A DNA stretch of 64,000 nt from Klebsormidium nitens (GCA_000708835.1 DF237047.1:70447-134446); one strand, 5' to 3'. Numbered from the stretch's first letter, positions 1 through 13,026 are shown. Notes: generated from the sequence alone by a model not told the origin. A program made the numbers and translations.

Positions 1-114
1 GGTCAGGTAAGTGTTCGTGACATCAGCGGTGACTTCAGCTGGGGCGGCCCGCTGGGCATCGATCTCGCCCGGGCTTGCAACGGGCGGCTCTTGGATGTAA
101 TAGTTGGCGTCCAT
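1..114 (-). CDS. N-terminal fragment of unidentified gene (off left edge)
   Basis: A minus-strand frame opens with ATG at 114-112 and stays open for 38 codons to the window edge, beginning MDANYYIQEP. The stretch is GC-rich like the exons elsewhere in the window, and an A at -3 and G at +4 give a good start context. I do not recognise the product. Caution: on the plus strand bases 4-12 form a near-perfect 5' splice site (CAG, then GTAAGT), so this could instead be the end of a plus-strand exon and the start of its intron. Strand is therefore uncertain and only flanking sequence can settle it. Confidence 0.3.
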   Translation of the reverse strand, partial: MDANYYIQEPPVASPGEIDAQRAAPAEVTADVTNTYLT

Positions 115-1110
115 GGTCGCAAAAAGTAAACTGCCTACGCCCTAATGGGGCCACAGATCAAACGGCACTCACAAATTTCGGGTGCCATAAGCGACCCTCG
201 CAGGCACCATCACCCCAAAACCCTCGCCATCTACTTTCACTGTCAGTGCTACTTTGTCCACTTCAGCCTTATGAACGAATTGATTCTGGAGCGCCCATGA
301 ACAGGAAATACTGAACAGATTGAATTTGAAAATGAACTGCCTGGAGCCTGGCCCGCAGGCGCGGCTGGCGCGGCTGGCGCGGCGCGGCCGCCACTTTTTG
401 CACTTCCAGGACAAAAACGCGCGGTTTGCTGTCCCACATGTCCCCAGCTCTAGTTGGGACTTGGCCTCAAGCCAAGTGGATGTATATAGGCGACCATCCG
501 CCGTCGGATGTGACCGGTAAGCTATCCGAGCGAGCTTGCTGAAAAGGAGCACTGCAGGCAGCAGACCGTTCGATGTGAGATTCTAAGCGTCCAGCGCGGT
601 CGATAAAGGCAGCATTCAGTTTGCTGCATGCCAAGTCAGCAGGTGCCATGTCAGCACGATATTCATGTTCTATAATTATTGACGCGGGCAGAACCACGAA
701 CCAGGAAGGCCAGCTTGACCCAGCTGGTTAAGAAGAACCGGCCAATTCAGAGCCGGTCGGTTCAGGAACATTTTCCGCACGCTTTGAAGCTGGAACTGTC
801 AGATTTCCTATTTGAACCGGCCGAGTCGCCGACTGACTTTTTGCATAACCACCGACTGCTCTTAAGTTTACCCGTTTTCAAACCGTTGCGTGGTTTAGAC
901 GCGTGAGGGAGGGGAAGAGAACCAGCAATGGTGCAGCACTGCATTTCAAGAAATGGTGCCATTGCGGCGCTGGCAGATACTTCCTTCTGTAAAAATCCAA
1001 TCTCCTTGGAAAGACGCTCTTCAAAGCAACTTCTCACGAGTTTCCAGCACCTCAGAGGCGCAATTCCTTCTTTTCGCACTTCCTTCGAAACTATTTTATC
1101 AGCTTGCAAG
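115..1110. other. Gene-free upstream region
   Basis: Nothing coding is supported here. A TATATA element at about 481-487 is readable on both strands and could serve the minus-strand edge fragment. A short (GGCGCGGCT)-like tandem run lies at about 360-385. The region from about 900 to 1110 is presumably promoter and 5' leader of the AILP-like gene that starts at 1111. Confidence 0.4.
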
Positions 1111-3719
1111 ATGTTGGCGGTGTTTGAGCAAGCCATCGCGCACGCCCCTGCAGGGCTGGACGCCCGTGTCCATCTGCAGGGGACGACGAGCGCAAAGAAT
1201 CAGGAGCTGACAGGCATGTCTGGAATGGAGATGCTGAATGCATTCAAGGAAAGACAAGTTGCAGTGCACTTTGGGCAGGGGTCTGGCTTGGCATACAGTT
1301 TGGACTATCAGAAGGAACTTCTTCGACCAAGGTTAGTGGTGGAGGCTTAAGCACTTGAGTAAACTTTCATTGATTCGTGGTTTGGTTCTTGCTTGCAATT
1401 ATGCCCTGAAGGCTCACAAAGTCGCCTGACGCATGGAGTCACACTGGCACTGCAAAGGCTCCTTTAGTGTACAGGTTTGCCATTTGAGTTGGCAGTGAGG
1501 GTGTTGTGTTGAAAGACTTTAGTAGTGACTGATGTTTGAGCCGAAAGGGTTGACTGTGCTTTCAGACCAGCTCCAATGTTTCCCCAAGCAGGGGCACAGA
1601 ACTCCCAATATTGCGGTGGTCATACTCTCCATCTTTTGAATGGAAGACTTCGTGTCCCCAGTGGCTTAGGAGAACTGTTTGAACTAGCTTTTTTCACATT
1701 GAAAGGTTGGGCACAATCTATTCAGTGTCTGATTGTGGTTATCAAGCTTTCTGGGCTTTTAATCAGGAAAAGTTTATGCATGATTGAGAAGTAGTAGATA
1801 AAACCCTTGAGGAATGAGAATACAAGGTGGTCAAATGATATCTGCCGCAAGTGAGCAGACGGCATGCTTAAGGTACTGCTTGCAGATATTTTTTTGAGTC
1901 TGTCAAGAGTTATTACTCTCATTGGAAGTAGTAGTCTGCCAATAACAGGTGGGGCCGCCGCATAACCACCTCTGCCTACTGGACTGGGAAATGTATCTAG
2001 CCTTTGCGACGACCGTCAGATATGCAGATTCTGACGAATGCAGCCATGTCCACCAACCCCTGTCCTTTCTGGCTACTGTAATCATTGGCGAGTCTGGCTA
2101 CATAAAACTTGTCCTGCTGGCTCCCTGTGTTCATACAAGTCTTTCAACTATGTGCAGGGCCCTTGCAAGCCATGTTCTGTTACCATTACACCTATCTGCA
2201 ACTCTTCAGCCACGTCTAGAATCAGAGTTCCCGTTTCTTCTGCAAAGCTTGTTCATGCTACTCTACTGTATTCTTGCAGGGCCTTTGTGAGTCAGGAGAA
2301 TGTCTTCCTCCTCTTCAAGGGCCACCTTTCCAACATGAATCAGCTGCGGCAAATGTATGGCATTACCAAGGCCGTTACGGAGGAGCTGCTAATCATCGAG
2401 GTGTACAAGGCGCTGCGCGACAGGGCTCCTTACCCGGCTGACGTGGCAGTAAAGCACCTGGAGGGCGCCTTTGGGTTCGTCCTGTTTGACCAGAACAATA
2501 GCACCATTTTTGCAGCAACGGTGAGCCCTCAAATACACCATTTCTATAAGTCGGTTTTTAAATGTTTGTTCTTTCCTGTGGAACAAAGATCATTGTAGCA
2601 GATCTATGACTGTACTTTATCGGGTCAAAACAATATAGTCAATTGACAATATTCAAAGGAATGTAAAAGGGGCCAAGATCTATTCAGAGTTTGCCTCATC
2701 TTTCCAATGCACAGGCAGTGTTAACTCCTCGTTAGTGCATTCAATAAGACATGATTTTAAGACACGACTCAGAGCACGTTGGGAGTGTTCAGACAGCAAG
2801 ATCAGACTGCTGTTCTTTATGTTCCGATTAAACGAGTATCCTGTTCCTTACAATCAGAAGCGTTGTTCTGCCATTCGGAGAGTGAGGTCACGGGTCCAGC
2901 AGTCCTTACATAGACCTGGCTGCTTCAAACGGAAAATGAGCAACACCAAACGTCACTCTGAATTTTAGCGTTGCCATTTCGTCACAACGGAGATCGTCCG
3001 TTGCTCTGCAGGACGCTCGCAACGGCGTTGGCATGCATTGGGGCACTGCCACGGATGGAAGCTTAGTGTTTGCGGACAGTAAGGAGCTCATCAAAGGGTG
3101 CGGAACGTCCGCTGCGCCCTTCCCGAACGGTGAGTCTTTCCTCAATGGAAACTTTCAGTAAATGATTGACATACACCAAAAGAGTAATTCAGATTGAAAC
3201 ATATGCGACTTCGGAGATTGAGTTTTAGCAATTTCGAGAAGTATCATGGATTTGCAGATTCTATAATGCCTGCTGGATTGCGGTGAGGTCAGATTAGAGC
3301 TTGAAGCCCGAAGGTCAGTAGCTCAGGCAGCAAACTCTTGCTTTGTTTATCATGCCGTTCATGTCGTGACATATTCGGACGTCGCTGAATGTCGAAGTTG
3401 TGATGAACAGAACGAGGCTTCTTCAATCTGCTAAGTTACCCAGCGTAAGCAGCTTCTGTATCACCACTTCATTGTTACGTCGATACCGAACAAGCCAGTC
3501 TGCCTTCATCCAGGATTCTACTTCTCCAACTTCGAGCGGGGTCTTGTTAACTACGAGAAGCCCAACCACAGCGTTAAAGCCGTCCCCCACGTCAACAGCT
3601 CCGGTCAATTGTGTGGGGCATTCTTCAAGGTCGACAGCCAAGCACAGATGGAGAACGCCATAAAGAGCGGTATGCATCAAGTAGGAAGCGAAATGGAGAT
3701 TAACCCGTGGCAGTATTAG
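1111..3719 (+). CDS. Aluminium-induced protein / stem-specific TSJT1-like (DUF3700)
   Basis: Four exons join in phase: 1111-1331, 2280-2520, 3012-3129 and 3514-3719, giving 261 residues, close to the roughly 250 usual for the family. The product is a class-II glutamine-amidotransferase-like (Ntn fold) protein of the plant AILP1/TSJT1 family, whose members respond to stress, auxin and metals; the enzymatic role is not established. The N-terminus MLAVFEQAIA is the family's signature start, so I chose 1111 over the in-frame ATG at 928. Exon 2 holds the region around YGITKA (family YGL motif) and the intact LRDR motif followed by APYPAD. Exon 3 carries GVGMHWGTATDGSLVF, and exon 4 the Phe-rich strand and C-terminal tail. 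All introns are GT-AG. It is a stand-alone gene. Confidence 0.9.
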
Positions 3720-4778
3720 CTGTATATAGTGGCCCGCACTAACCATGCTGGAACCAGGTTTCGGAATCGATTTGGCGACAGTTGTATAGGTCGCCTTGTA
3801 GAAAGAGAGGAGTCCCGGCCAGTCAAATACATTCAACAGATCAAGATGCCCCGACCGTCAGAGTCGTAGAAAGATGCTTATTGTTTTCAAACCGGAGAAT
3901 TTGAACGCGGACTATAAGCCTGCGTAAGCTGAGGGTCACGTGTGCTTGCGTGCTTCCCAATCGCCCACAGAGCTTGGTGATCGCCTCCGACACACTTTGT
4001 ACAGCGCTAACAAATATTTTGTTGAGTCGATCATCATACCGGCCGCGTCCCCATTCGACTTTGTTTCGCGTTACTCACCAGCTTCCTGTATTGAACTTTC
4101 ATAACATTTCATGCGATCCACACAGATGCGTTTGTACTTATGAGTACGGTGCACAGGTGCACATGTTTTGATTTAGCAACCGCCAATCGGCGCTTTGCCA
4201 GACCGAGTGGTCGTTTAGTGCATGAGGCTTTGACCGCTTCTGACCAATCATCATTGCGGCAGAACCTTATATGATAAGATCCGCGATCCAGCTATAGGTA
4301 CAAATATGAAGCCTCGGGGCCATGCATGCACGTACGCGTTGTGACTTGCAGATATATAAGTCTCAGTCGCACGATATGTTTCCCTGCATAGCGAGCAGTC
4401 TCTCAAACGCAGCTATAGATAGTTAGATTCAGATTTATTGTTTATACGTGCCGGCATGAGCATGGGGTCGTGTTTCATATAAGGCCGTATAGCTAATGCA
4501 GCCGTTTATGCTATTCGTGCCAGACCAAAGTATTCAGAAATTTGCATAAGCGTGATCGCTTGATTTCTTTGATGCACTGTTCCGAGTTTGTGCCGGACAG
4601 AGCTTTTAACCAAGATGTTCAGGAATCACAGTAATCTCCGTGTTACGTAGACTCACTTCTGTGAGAGTGGAAAGCTTTGAAATACATCTATACAGCATAT
4701 AAATGCATATGATTATGCTTCGAGCACGCTCGCACAATATGATAGCATCGTCCTATTTACACAGACTACGAGCCTTCA
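3720..4778. other. Gene-free intergenic region
   Basis: This separates the 3' ends of two convergent genes. I see no frame with motifs or splice support. TATATAAG (about 4352) and TATAAA (about 4697) boxes occur but lead to no recognisable gene; AT content is higher than in the exons. The bases next to 3719 and 4779 are presumably 3' UTRs. Confidence 0.5.
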
Positions 4779-7700
4779 TCAGACATGTAGCTCGTCTTGC
4801 GCGCTATCAAACGGAGCGAAGCATTTGTCAACGTCTTCGGCTTTCACAGCGTCTAGCGTCGAGGGCTGCCACCGAGGTTTCTGCAAGAAGACGGTACGTC
4901 AACGAGTCACTCACTACTTTGCTGATCAAAGACAATACCACCATGCCCACAAATACTTTGAAAGTATGATCGGGCGAGTTCCGCGTCACAGACTAGTATG
5001 AGATCTGCTGTTCACTGGGTTTCCTTGTCAGCCTTTGAAGTGCCTTTGAAGAGCCGTTCAGGAGGGAGTGCACTGCGGAACGGTCATCGAACGCGTAAAA
5101 GGCAAGCACCTCAAGCTGCACAGATGCAAGTCGAGGTTTTTGACGGCTACAATGACAAGTGGGAAAGAAGAGAGAAGCATCGCACCTGGTCCTTGTCGAT
5201 AAGCACCGCGCGCACGCCCTCGACAAAGTCGGGCCGCCGTGACGTTCGCAAAGCCAGGCGGTACTCCACGCGCATGACGCCCTCAATCTGCGGATGCATT
5301 GGCACATGTGGTTTTAGGTAACCCAGAAAGGAAGGCCGGCTGACAGTTCGCGTTCGTAGGCTTGTCTGAGAAGGAGAGAGCCTGACTTTTGAGATCTAAA
5401 ATCCTGTTCTTAATATTTTTCCACTGCAGGTGTGGCAGATTGCCCGTCCCGCGCCTAACTTTGATTATGGCTTTCGATCGTTTGGTACCTACCATCGGAC
5501 ATCTCAGGATACTGCAGGCGGTTCAAAACGAACTCTAGCGAGGCGGCCAGCTTCGAAGCAAACGGCAGTGATACTGAGGGATGCGGCAAAAACCGAGCAG
5601 ACAACACACCCGCAGCCACCAGAGACGAGTCTGCGTTTCACAAGCGCAAGATGTGTCCGGACGAGGCGTCGCTTCCGCAAGGTCTCCATCGCACATCGAG
5701 CCAGAGTTCAATCTCCTCAGCATTATGCCCTAAAGTTAAAAGGACCTTCGAGTGGCCCAATATGATCCGCGACAAAGTGGACGGCACGAGAGCGGACGTT
5801 TGCGTGGCAAGCCGGAGCGGCCGACTCGAACCTGAGTGACTCTGAAGTGCTGCCATTCCTCACTCCATTCCTCACTCCATACATTTACTGGAAGGGCTAC
5901 CGCCCCCAATTGGGTAGCAAAGCTCTCTTCCTCAATATTGGACAATGTAGGCTCCCAGCTAAGCTGACTAAAAGAGGTCCTTTCACTCTTTGCCGCTTGC
6001 ATCCGCCCATAACCGCTCTTCACATTTTCCAAGGGGAGTGACCTTTACTCTGATTAAGAGTCTGGTCCAGGACACTGCCAGCGAGGACTCTTTCGAGCGC
6101 TTACCGTGCTCAGCTCGCCGGTTCCGCGCGCCGCGTCCGCTGCAACTGCGTCGAAATGCTTTTGCGTGACCGCAAGACTGACGGGACCTCCTCGCCGCAA
6201 CCCCGCGAGCGCTTCCGCCGCCCACTCCGCCTCTGCAGAAGAAATACGTGAATCTGTCACGGGATCCTTTTTCGGTTCCGGCCTGTTCCGGTCTTTCAGC
6301 CAAATTGAGGTTAGGTCAAGAAACCGTGAGGTAAGCGCAAACCAAGGCTCAAGTAACCGGTTGTCGACACGTTCCGGCGTGGAATGTGGGATTGTCTGGA
6401 AAAACCTCGCTTCGAGTCCGCCTGATCAAATCCACTGATGACCTTTGGCTTAGGAGCACCTCGAAACAAGTATCGAGCCAAAAAAATGTTCTCCTTGAAA
6501 GGGCGACCGCGCATGACCGATGTTAACGTTGTACAGTAGGCGGACTGTGACATAAACCAAGAATGTGCCGGGCACGCGTTGTGGATCGGTTGGTCCATTG
6601 CGCGCCTGCTCTTACAGCCAACCAATGCAAGAGGGTTCTGACCGCAATAGAAACCGAAGCTTCGTTATTTAGAAGTATCGAGGCTGTATACCGTAATTCG
6701 GTGTTCAAAACCTTGAACGCCCCCCTGTCACGGTTTACGTCCCACACCAACAGAGCTGAACGGCGATCTCTCTCGTCCCCGCTCACCTTTGCTGTCGCCC
6801 GAGCTCTCGGCTCGCTCTACTTCGTCTTGAATCTGAGTAACGGGGTGCCCCGCGCCAAAGACCCGCTCAATGAAAGGCTGTGCATGTTTTAGGCTGGGCT
6901 CTTCTCCGGGGGGCGATGCAAATCTCTCCAACACGGCTTCAACGGCAGCATGCGCGTCGCCGCTTGAGTCTCTGCATGAGTTGGCGAGGAGAGTGTCAGA
7001 GACGACGGTCTTTTGCAACGCCATTTAAAGCTGAGACTTTCTGACACAGTATACTTCCCTTCTGAGAAGTATGATCGAAGCAGTCCAGCACAGCCTTCAC
7101 GGATGCGTGCGCATCACCGCTCGAGTCTCTGCACGATTGGCGACAAGGTATCAAGAGAGAACAGTCTTTTGCAACGCCATCCAAGGCTGCCCCATTTTGA
7201 CTCTGAATACTTCGCCGAGGATTGATACGAAGCGGTCCAACTCGGCTTCAAAGGAAGCGTGCGCCGCTTGAGTCTCTACATATTACTTGACAGTACGTTT
7301 CTCAGAAGAACCTTTCACAAAGGACGGATGCTCTTTCAAGATCCGCAACGCCTTCCAAAACTGAGGCTTTCTGAAACTGTACTATTGCACATTCGGTCAA
7401 ACCTGGCCGCCTGACCCGATGCTAAATCGAGCCAGTCGCAGAACTTTCGAGGGTCGCAGAATTTGGGCCGTTCGATGATTGACCTCCAGGTCATCGCAGG
7501 GTCCATGTTTCGCGCGTCGGGCAAAGTTTTGCGTTCGGCTCAATTCGGACTCGGGTCAGGAGGCCAGGTTTGACCGAATGTGCAATATTTCTCCAGGGGG
7601 TGATGCGGACTGGTCCAATACGGCTTCAAGGGACGCACGCGCATCGCCGCTTGAGTCTCTGCATAAGTTTCCCGCACGAATACTCGGGTAGAAGGTAGCG

Positions 7701-10700
7701 TTCACGAAGGAAGCTGTCTCATTTAACTTACAACGGCTTCCAGAATCAAAGCTTGTGGAAGTGGAACAAAAAGCCCCTTTCAATCCGTCAAGCGTTCCCA
7801 CGAAGGCTCTCGATCAGTATCAAGCAATAGAAACTCGGCGCTTGATGCTAATCAAGCCTCGTGAAAAGGGCAACGCCGCATAGGCGCCCAGTGTGCCGCT
7901 GACACGTGTCCCACCTTACAGCGGATTGCAGGTCTGCTTTGAGCTCCGGCAGCTTCTCGGATGGCACAAAGTGGGACGCCAGCCCAGCGTAGAAGATGTC
8001 GGCGGGGGTTTTGAGCCGCGCTCCCGTGAGCGCCATGTAGGTGCCTGCGAAGAGTGGACCGACTTGTCAGGAATCTGACCTGACTCAGCACCATCCTTCG
8101 CCTGCGCAGACATTGTGTCGAGTCTGTCAAATCATTCGACCTGATTATGCTCAAGTGGAATGGAGGACGTCTTTTTGGAACTCCTTCAATCTGGGACATG
8201 CAGACTATTTCGAACTGGTCTTCCGACTGGTACCTTCAGACAGGTTCAGATTCAGCACGATCATGTACCCGTGAGCTATCCTTTCTCTTTTTATACCTTC
8301 GAAGAACGGACCGAGACATTCGGCCGAAACTCTTGCTCGAGCGAGTAAGACGCGCTTTCGTAGACTGCAGTGACAACCAGCCGCCAGTCCTTTCTATGCA
8401 CAGGCTACTGTCCTTCGGCTAGATACCAAGACAACAGTCTGCTATCGAAGTCGGCGATTGTCGACCCTCGACAATATTTTGAGATGCCGCTTGGAACGCT
8501 ACTTTCATTATCCTCGGAACCAGAACTAGTCGAGCCGCGCCTGAAAGCGAGCCGCTAAAAGATGACCACATACTTCAACACGTTTGATGACTGGGGACTG
8601 AAAACCTGGGTCTCGAGGAACTGAAGAAGGGTCTTCGTCAAACCTGTCCCGTGGTCTAATGAGATACTGAAACACCTTGCAGGGATTGTAACCTGGCTTC
8701 CCACGAACTTCAAGCCTGACCTCGCCTGTCGGGTCCTTTGCTCATTTCCAATCTGCCAGGATTTTTACAAACATACGTGGGGCAGATTTGAGGCACTTTA
8801 CATCACAGACGAGATGAAAGGGCAGAGGCTCACCCAGTCCCCGTGGGGCGCGGCCCACCAGGTGTGCAAAGCCGACGTCGGGAAAAAGGCCGATGCCATT
8901 CTCAGGCATTGCAACAACCGTTCGCTGCGACACGGATGATGAGCGTGATGATTGTGACATTCGCGTCGCACAGCAAAAAGGGATTGTCGGGGTTGTGGTT
9001 CGGCGACTCTTGACTCCTGATGGTTTCCTCGAGGACCTTAACTTAATCAGGGGCTTTCAGTGAACTATGTGAGATCTCCGAAGTCCCGAACTTAGGATTC
9101 ATACTAGGGCAGCATCACAATTCTTCTGATGCATCGCGCATGAAAAGACTTCCTTTCCTCTTTGAAGAGCCCTGCGCACATGCCTACAAAGTCTCAGCCA
9201 AAAAAGTTTGTAAGATGCCACGCTTGTATTGTTACGTTTCTACCTGATGCGACTGCTCTCAGGTGCGATTGATAGGGACAATGGGTGAGAAAGGCGCACC
9301 TCTGTAATAACCCGGTATTTGCCATGCCCTGAGAGACCCAGGCCAAAGCCCATGGTAATACCGTCCATGATCGATATGTATGGCTTCGGGTACCTGGCAA
9401 TGCGCACCACTAGGGGGTATTCCTGATTGAACACCTGCGACCAAAAGACACTCATATCAGACATTGGTTTCTTGGTAGACTGGTTATAGTGGTTTATAGA
9501 GCAAGATAGAAACCAATCTTGGGTGATTAAAGACGTCCCTGGATACATAGACCTGACCTGCGCGCAGAAAAGTTGGCCAGCATACGAGATCTCGTGATAG
9601 TACGTGATCCCCGTACTCGCCACTTCCGCAAGGAGAGCTGAGTCCTCTCTTCAGTTTACATCCTGAGAGGATTCCTGGACCAATGACCGCCGCTTATAAA
9701 CAGAGCAAGTCAACCAGCTGTCTCGCGTTGGATCTCTAATGTAAAGTCACATAGTTCGTGAAAGGTCGAATTTCTCAGGGAGATGTCTCTCCTCCTTTTA
9801 TGCATGAAAACAGAGAAGGGACAGACAAGCCAGCATCAATCAGCAAGAGAAGGAACCGGGAACTGATGGTTGCAGGTTGTCAGCAGCAAGGAGCAGTGAA
9901 GTAACCTAGGGCTCTCACCTCTTCAACAACGCTGGTTGCAGGGTCGTCCCTTATTGCCGTTGCAAACCATTTTACGTCGGCGCCTAACAAAGGAAGGGGC
10001 GCAAAGTTCAGTTGCTGAAGCGCACCATCTATGGAGAATAACAGGCCGTCTCCTCACTGAAGTCTTGATTGTAAACTTCAAGGGCTAATTGAACCACCAC
10101 TCAAAATGAGAGTTACAATGAAGTAGCAGAAACACAAGTATTCAGTAGGGCGGGTGTCACAAACCTCCCAAACATTCATGGCAATGAGGCCACAAGGAAG
10201 CTGACTGCTGGCATCATTCAATGCGTTCAGTGGTAGGCAAGCTGATAGAATGTGAAAGAGGGGCTAGTACCTGAGCAAAAGGCTCGCGGGGTGCTTCCTT
10301 GAATGAGAACTGCCTTGATTGAGCTGTCCTTCTGCCAAGAGTCCAGGAGGTGTGTGTATGTGCGGTCCATATCTGACAAAGAAGGACCAGGATTTGAAGT
10401 TATATGATGTTGTTTAATGTTATGTTGTCAAGAAAATGTTGCTGTTCGTTGAAAGAACTACAATTTATGCTTGTTCTGACCGCAGATGAATGTGAAACTA
10501 TCCACCATGCTTTTACACCACTTCAAAGACAATCTTGAAAAGCGGGAGTCCCTGTGGTGGCATAAGGCGCTTTACAAGGCTATCCACGATAAGTTTGAAA
10601 TAAACAAACTTGGGGGGCCCTGGAGCAGTTGAAGTTGCAAACACACCTTTAGTTGCCTACATTCTCACCTAGGTTCATTGCATTCAGCGCCTTCGGCCGC

Positions 10701-11119
10701 GCCAAGGTGATCACGGCAAGGCCTCCATCAAGCACTTCGCCCTGGACAAAGTCCTCAGTGGCAACTGATGCAGCGGCCGAAGTCATCCGTGCGCCCAAGA
10801 ACACCCGCCTTTCCTTCTCTGTTTTCAAGTTTGAGTAGCTTATTGGGGCCCTATTTAGTGGTGGACCAAGGGCTGCGCAATGCTGATACAGATTGTCGTC
10901 ACCACCACCTCGCAGGATCCTATGCAAACAGCTAATTGGAGCTGAGATCTGATTGTGCGAAGCACGGAACGTCTCCGTCCCTACTACAGGTTTGATTGAA
11001 GGTGAACGGCCAAGCTGCTTTCTGCTCCAACTCGACGTTCGAAAAGTGGTTTGGGGCGTACTAAGGACAGAGACCTTTCTTGCCAAAGCACCAGGCGAAC
11101 GCACAGAAAGGGCGTACAT
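4779..11119 (-). CDS. HIBCH: 3-hydroxyisobutyryl-CoA hydrolase (enoyl-CoA hydratase/isomerase superfamily)
   Basis: Ten minus-strand exons join in phase: 10669-11119, 10271-10372, 9919-9983, 9300-9434, 8834-8924, 7915-8044, 6787-6971, 6105-6232, 5186-5287 and 4779-4880, giving 496 residues. It hydrolyses 3-hydroxyisobutyryl-CoA in valine degradation. Seen: a roughly 110-residue Ser/Arg-rich N-terminus suited to mitochondrial targeting, then ALNAMNLDMDR, PRAFCSGADVKWF (crotonase oxyanion loop), [41 protein letters not shown], and the typical end [10 protein letters not shown] followed by KPRWQPSTL. Plant peroxisomal CHY1-type enzymes are the alternative; I see no C-terminal peroxisome signal (the chain ends in LHV). 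Intron 6 (6972-7914) contains decayed tandem copies of the start of exon 7 and an inverted repeat. Start chosen as the first ATG of the open frame. Confidence 0.92.
7020..7760 (-). repeat. Tandem decayed copies of the 5' end of HIBCH exon 7
   Basis: The true 3' splice site and start of exon 7 lie at 6971 (minus strand), coding [16 protein letters not shown]. Related copies lie upstream in the intron with boundaries at about 7128 ([16 protein letters not shown]), 7275 (shortened, frame broken, acceptor AG changed context) and 7658 ([16 protein letters not shown]). Spacings are 157, 147 and 383 bp, the last interval holding an inverted repeat. Each unit also carries a shared intronic tail (a CAACGCC...AAGCTGAG-like stretch). 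No copy continues into the second half of exon 7, so they look like pseudo-exons, though acceptors of two copies remain usable in principle. Confidence 0.8.
7384..7586. repeat. Inverted repeat inside HIBCH intron 6
   Basis: Bases 7384-7418 and 7552-7586 are near-perfect reverse complements (35 bp, one mismatch seen). A weaker inner pair lies at about 7436-7450 and 7526-7540. It could fold as a roughly 200-nt hairpin. It interrupts the tandem array of exon-7 copies, so it arose after or during that expansion. Confidence 0.8.
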
Positions 11120-11623
11120 TGGGCTTCCCTCGCACTCCCCTCAAAAGTGAATCAGCTGTGCTTCGGCTCCTCTTCCAAATCCACTGAATCCAATGCAGCT
11201 TGAAGCTAAATTGTATTGCTGGTGGCAGCCGCCCATGTTCAGCGTCCGGGCCCCGGTTGAGGTTTGGAGGCGGGTCAGTGGTTGACCCCGCGAAGAACCT
11301 AGGGTTAGGATTTTCCTCTGCACTTCAGGAAGCGCCACGTGGAAGTCGGAAGATACTTGCTGCCACTTGTCGGCCTGCTGACGGCCTTCTTCTTTGATGA
11401 GCTAGGACTAATAAGGGCTTCCAAGTTCCTGCAAAGCCTTGTTCCCCCCTTTCCTGACTCCATTATCGTTCAAAGCGCTGAGCAGCCATCGCCAACAATC
11501 AAAGGAAGCTCCAAGAAGGCGCCAAGCTATTTGAGAAGAACTAGTGGGCAGGTTTTCATCAGGCAAAACATCCACGCGCGCGGAGCAATTCATTGTCTGT
11601 AATCCTTTTGAGGGGGGGACTGC
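11120..11623. other. Divergent promoter region
   Basis: About 500 bp separate the HIBCH start (minus) from the small gene starting at 11624 (plus). No coding frame is supported and I see no clear TATA box; regulation of both genes presumably runs from here. Confidence 0.4.
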
Positions 11624-13026
11624 ATGGCGGCCATGGCTGCTCTCAAGGGGATGACCACAGTCGTAACCAGGACTGTGGTTCAAACAGCTCGGGTGGGACC
11701 GATTGGGAGCTCTTCTGTGCTTAGAACGACCGTGGCTGAGGAAGCGGACTCTGTGGTGCTGAGTGAGAGGTTTTTGCACTGGTCGGGCCCCCTGCCCGCA
11801 GATGCCTCTGTGCCTGAGGCCTCAGCCTCTGCCTCTGAGGGAGCCGACAGGTAAAGAAAGAAGTTGGTGTACACGTGCCTTTTCTGCATCGTCAAATATT
11901 GAAACCATAGCTATGTTAATCTGGATCTGGAAAGATGCTCAGCTTGGCATCGCAGGCGGCCATAGAGCCTAAAGCGGGTTCAGCACTGATGCCAGACTAG
12001 TGTCTTTAGCTGCGGCATCGGAAGCCTGCATGCATGTGATAAGGATGCTTCTAGCTTTTTAGGTTAGCTTGAGGAAGATGAGTCGCATCTCTCATCAGTG
12101 GCCTGCTTCACATTGTGGTAGCCATCATGGACACATCTTGAAAAATTGTTTGGGCTATAGTGTTGGGCCAAGGGCAGCATTTGATTCTGACATAAACAAT
12201 GTCTTAAATGGATTGGGCATCGAATAAGAGCTGAGTCAACCTCCAAACCACCCCTTCAAGCTTCTGGTGAAGTCAAGAGGAGGCCCCCTTGAATGTAAAA
12301 GCTCAATCAATTGATCTGAGGTGTCTTGAAAAGCAACATCATCTGCTGTTACTTGCCAGCAACTGGTCTGGCCTAGAATTAATATTGCTCACTTGCTGAT
12401 TTGTCGCGGATCTTCACCGCCGTACCTGGAACGGAATGTCATGCCTCAAGTGAAATCTGGGCTGAAGAACCACGCTTCTTTGAAGATCGTAAGAGTCTTC
12501 ATAAAGCATTGAAGTCTTTGTAGCACGTCTGAAAGTTTGCTTTGAGGAACAAGGAAGGAAGTATCAACGGCCTTTCATCAGCACGATCGAGTGTTTCGTA
12601 ATGCTGCAATGCTAAGGGCGGGGCTCCTTTTTGTAATCTCAAAGACCAATTGGTCCACGTCAAGCAATACCAAGAGAGGCTTACAAGCTCCACTCTACCG
12701 GGAACAATGTTGTCTAGCTTTTGAGACCTGACATACATCATCAAGACCTTGGAAGATGCACAGGGGCGCATGATTAGGAACATTAATCTTTCGTGGACAA
12801 CCTGTGAGGATAGAAAGCTTTGCGAGCAACCCCACAACCTGCTGACAATAGTCATCATCTCTGGGTCAGTAGGTATGGATAATTTGCATCCCCTGTGCTC
12901 ATATTGTCATACCATGTCATCTGCAGGGGATATGATGACCACGCGTCTGTGGAGCACTACGCAAAGAAAGACACAAAGGACTTGTACGGAAAGCCATCGA
13001 ACACGGGTGAAGCGACTGAAAGGTGA
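11624..13026 (+). CDS. Small unrecognised protein, two exons
   Basis: Exons 11624-11850 and 12927-13026 join in phase (phase 2) and give 108 residues. The N-terminal half is rich in Thr, Val, Arg and Ala with few acidic residues (MTTVVTRTVVQTARVG), resembling an organelle targeting peptide; the second half is hydrophilic (YDDHASVEHYAKKDTKDLYG). The donor is AG|GTAAAG and the acceptor CTGCAG|GGG. The stop TGA at 13024 overlaps a possible further donor (AG|GTGAAA at 13022), so one more 3' exon is possible (an in-phase acceptor exists near 13137). I do not recognise the family. Start could be 11624 or the next ATG, 11633. Confidence 0.5.

Noticed and set aside
4703-4969. Arg/Ser-rich plus-strand frame after a TATAAA box
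   Set aside because: It overlaps the opposite strand of HIBCH exon 10, has no motif and no splice partner.
4993-5115. Possible terminal exon of HIBCH after CTGTGCAG
   Set aside because: It reads in phase but its sequence ([11 protein letters not shown]...) has no family likeness; 4779-4880 gives the expected KPRWQPSTL ending and is used instead.
9556-9623. Extra open stretch upstream of HIBCH exon 4 on the minus strand
   Set aside because: The family alignment joins SVVEE directly to VFNQEYPL; the stretch is intron that happens to be open.
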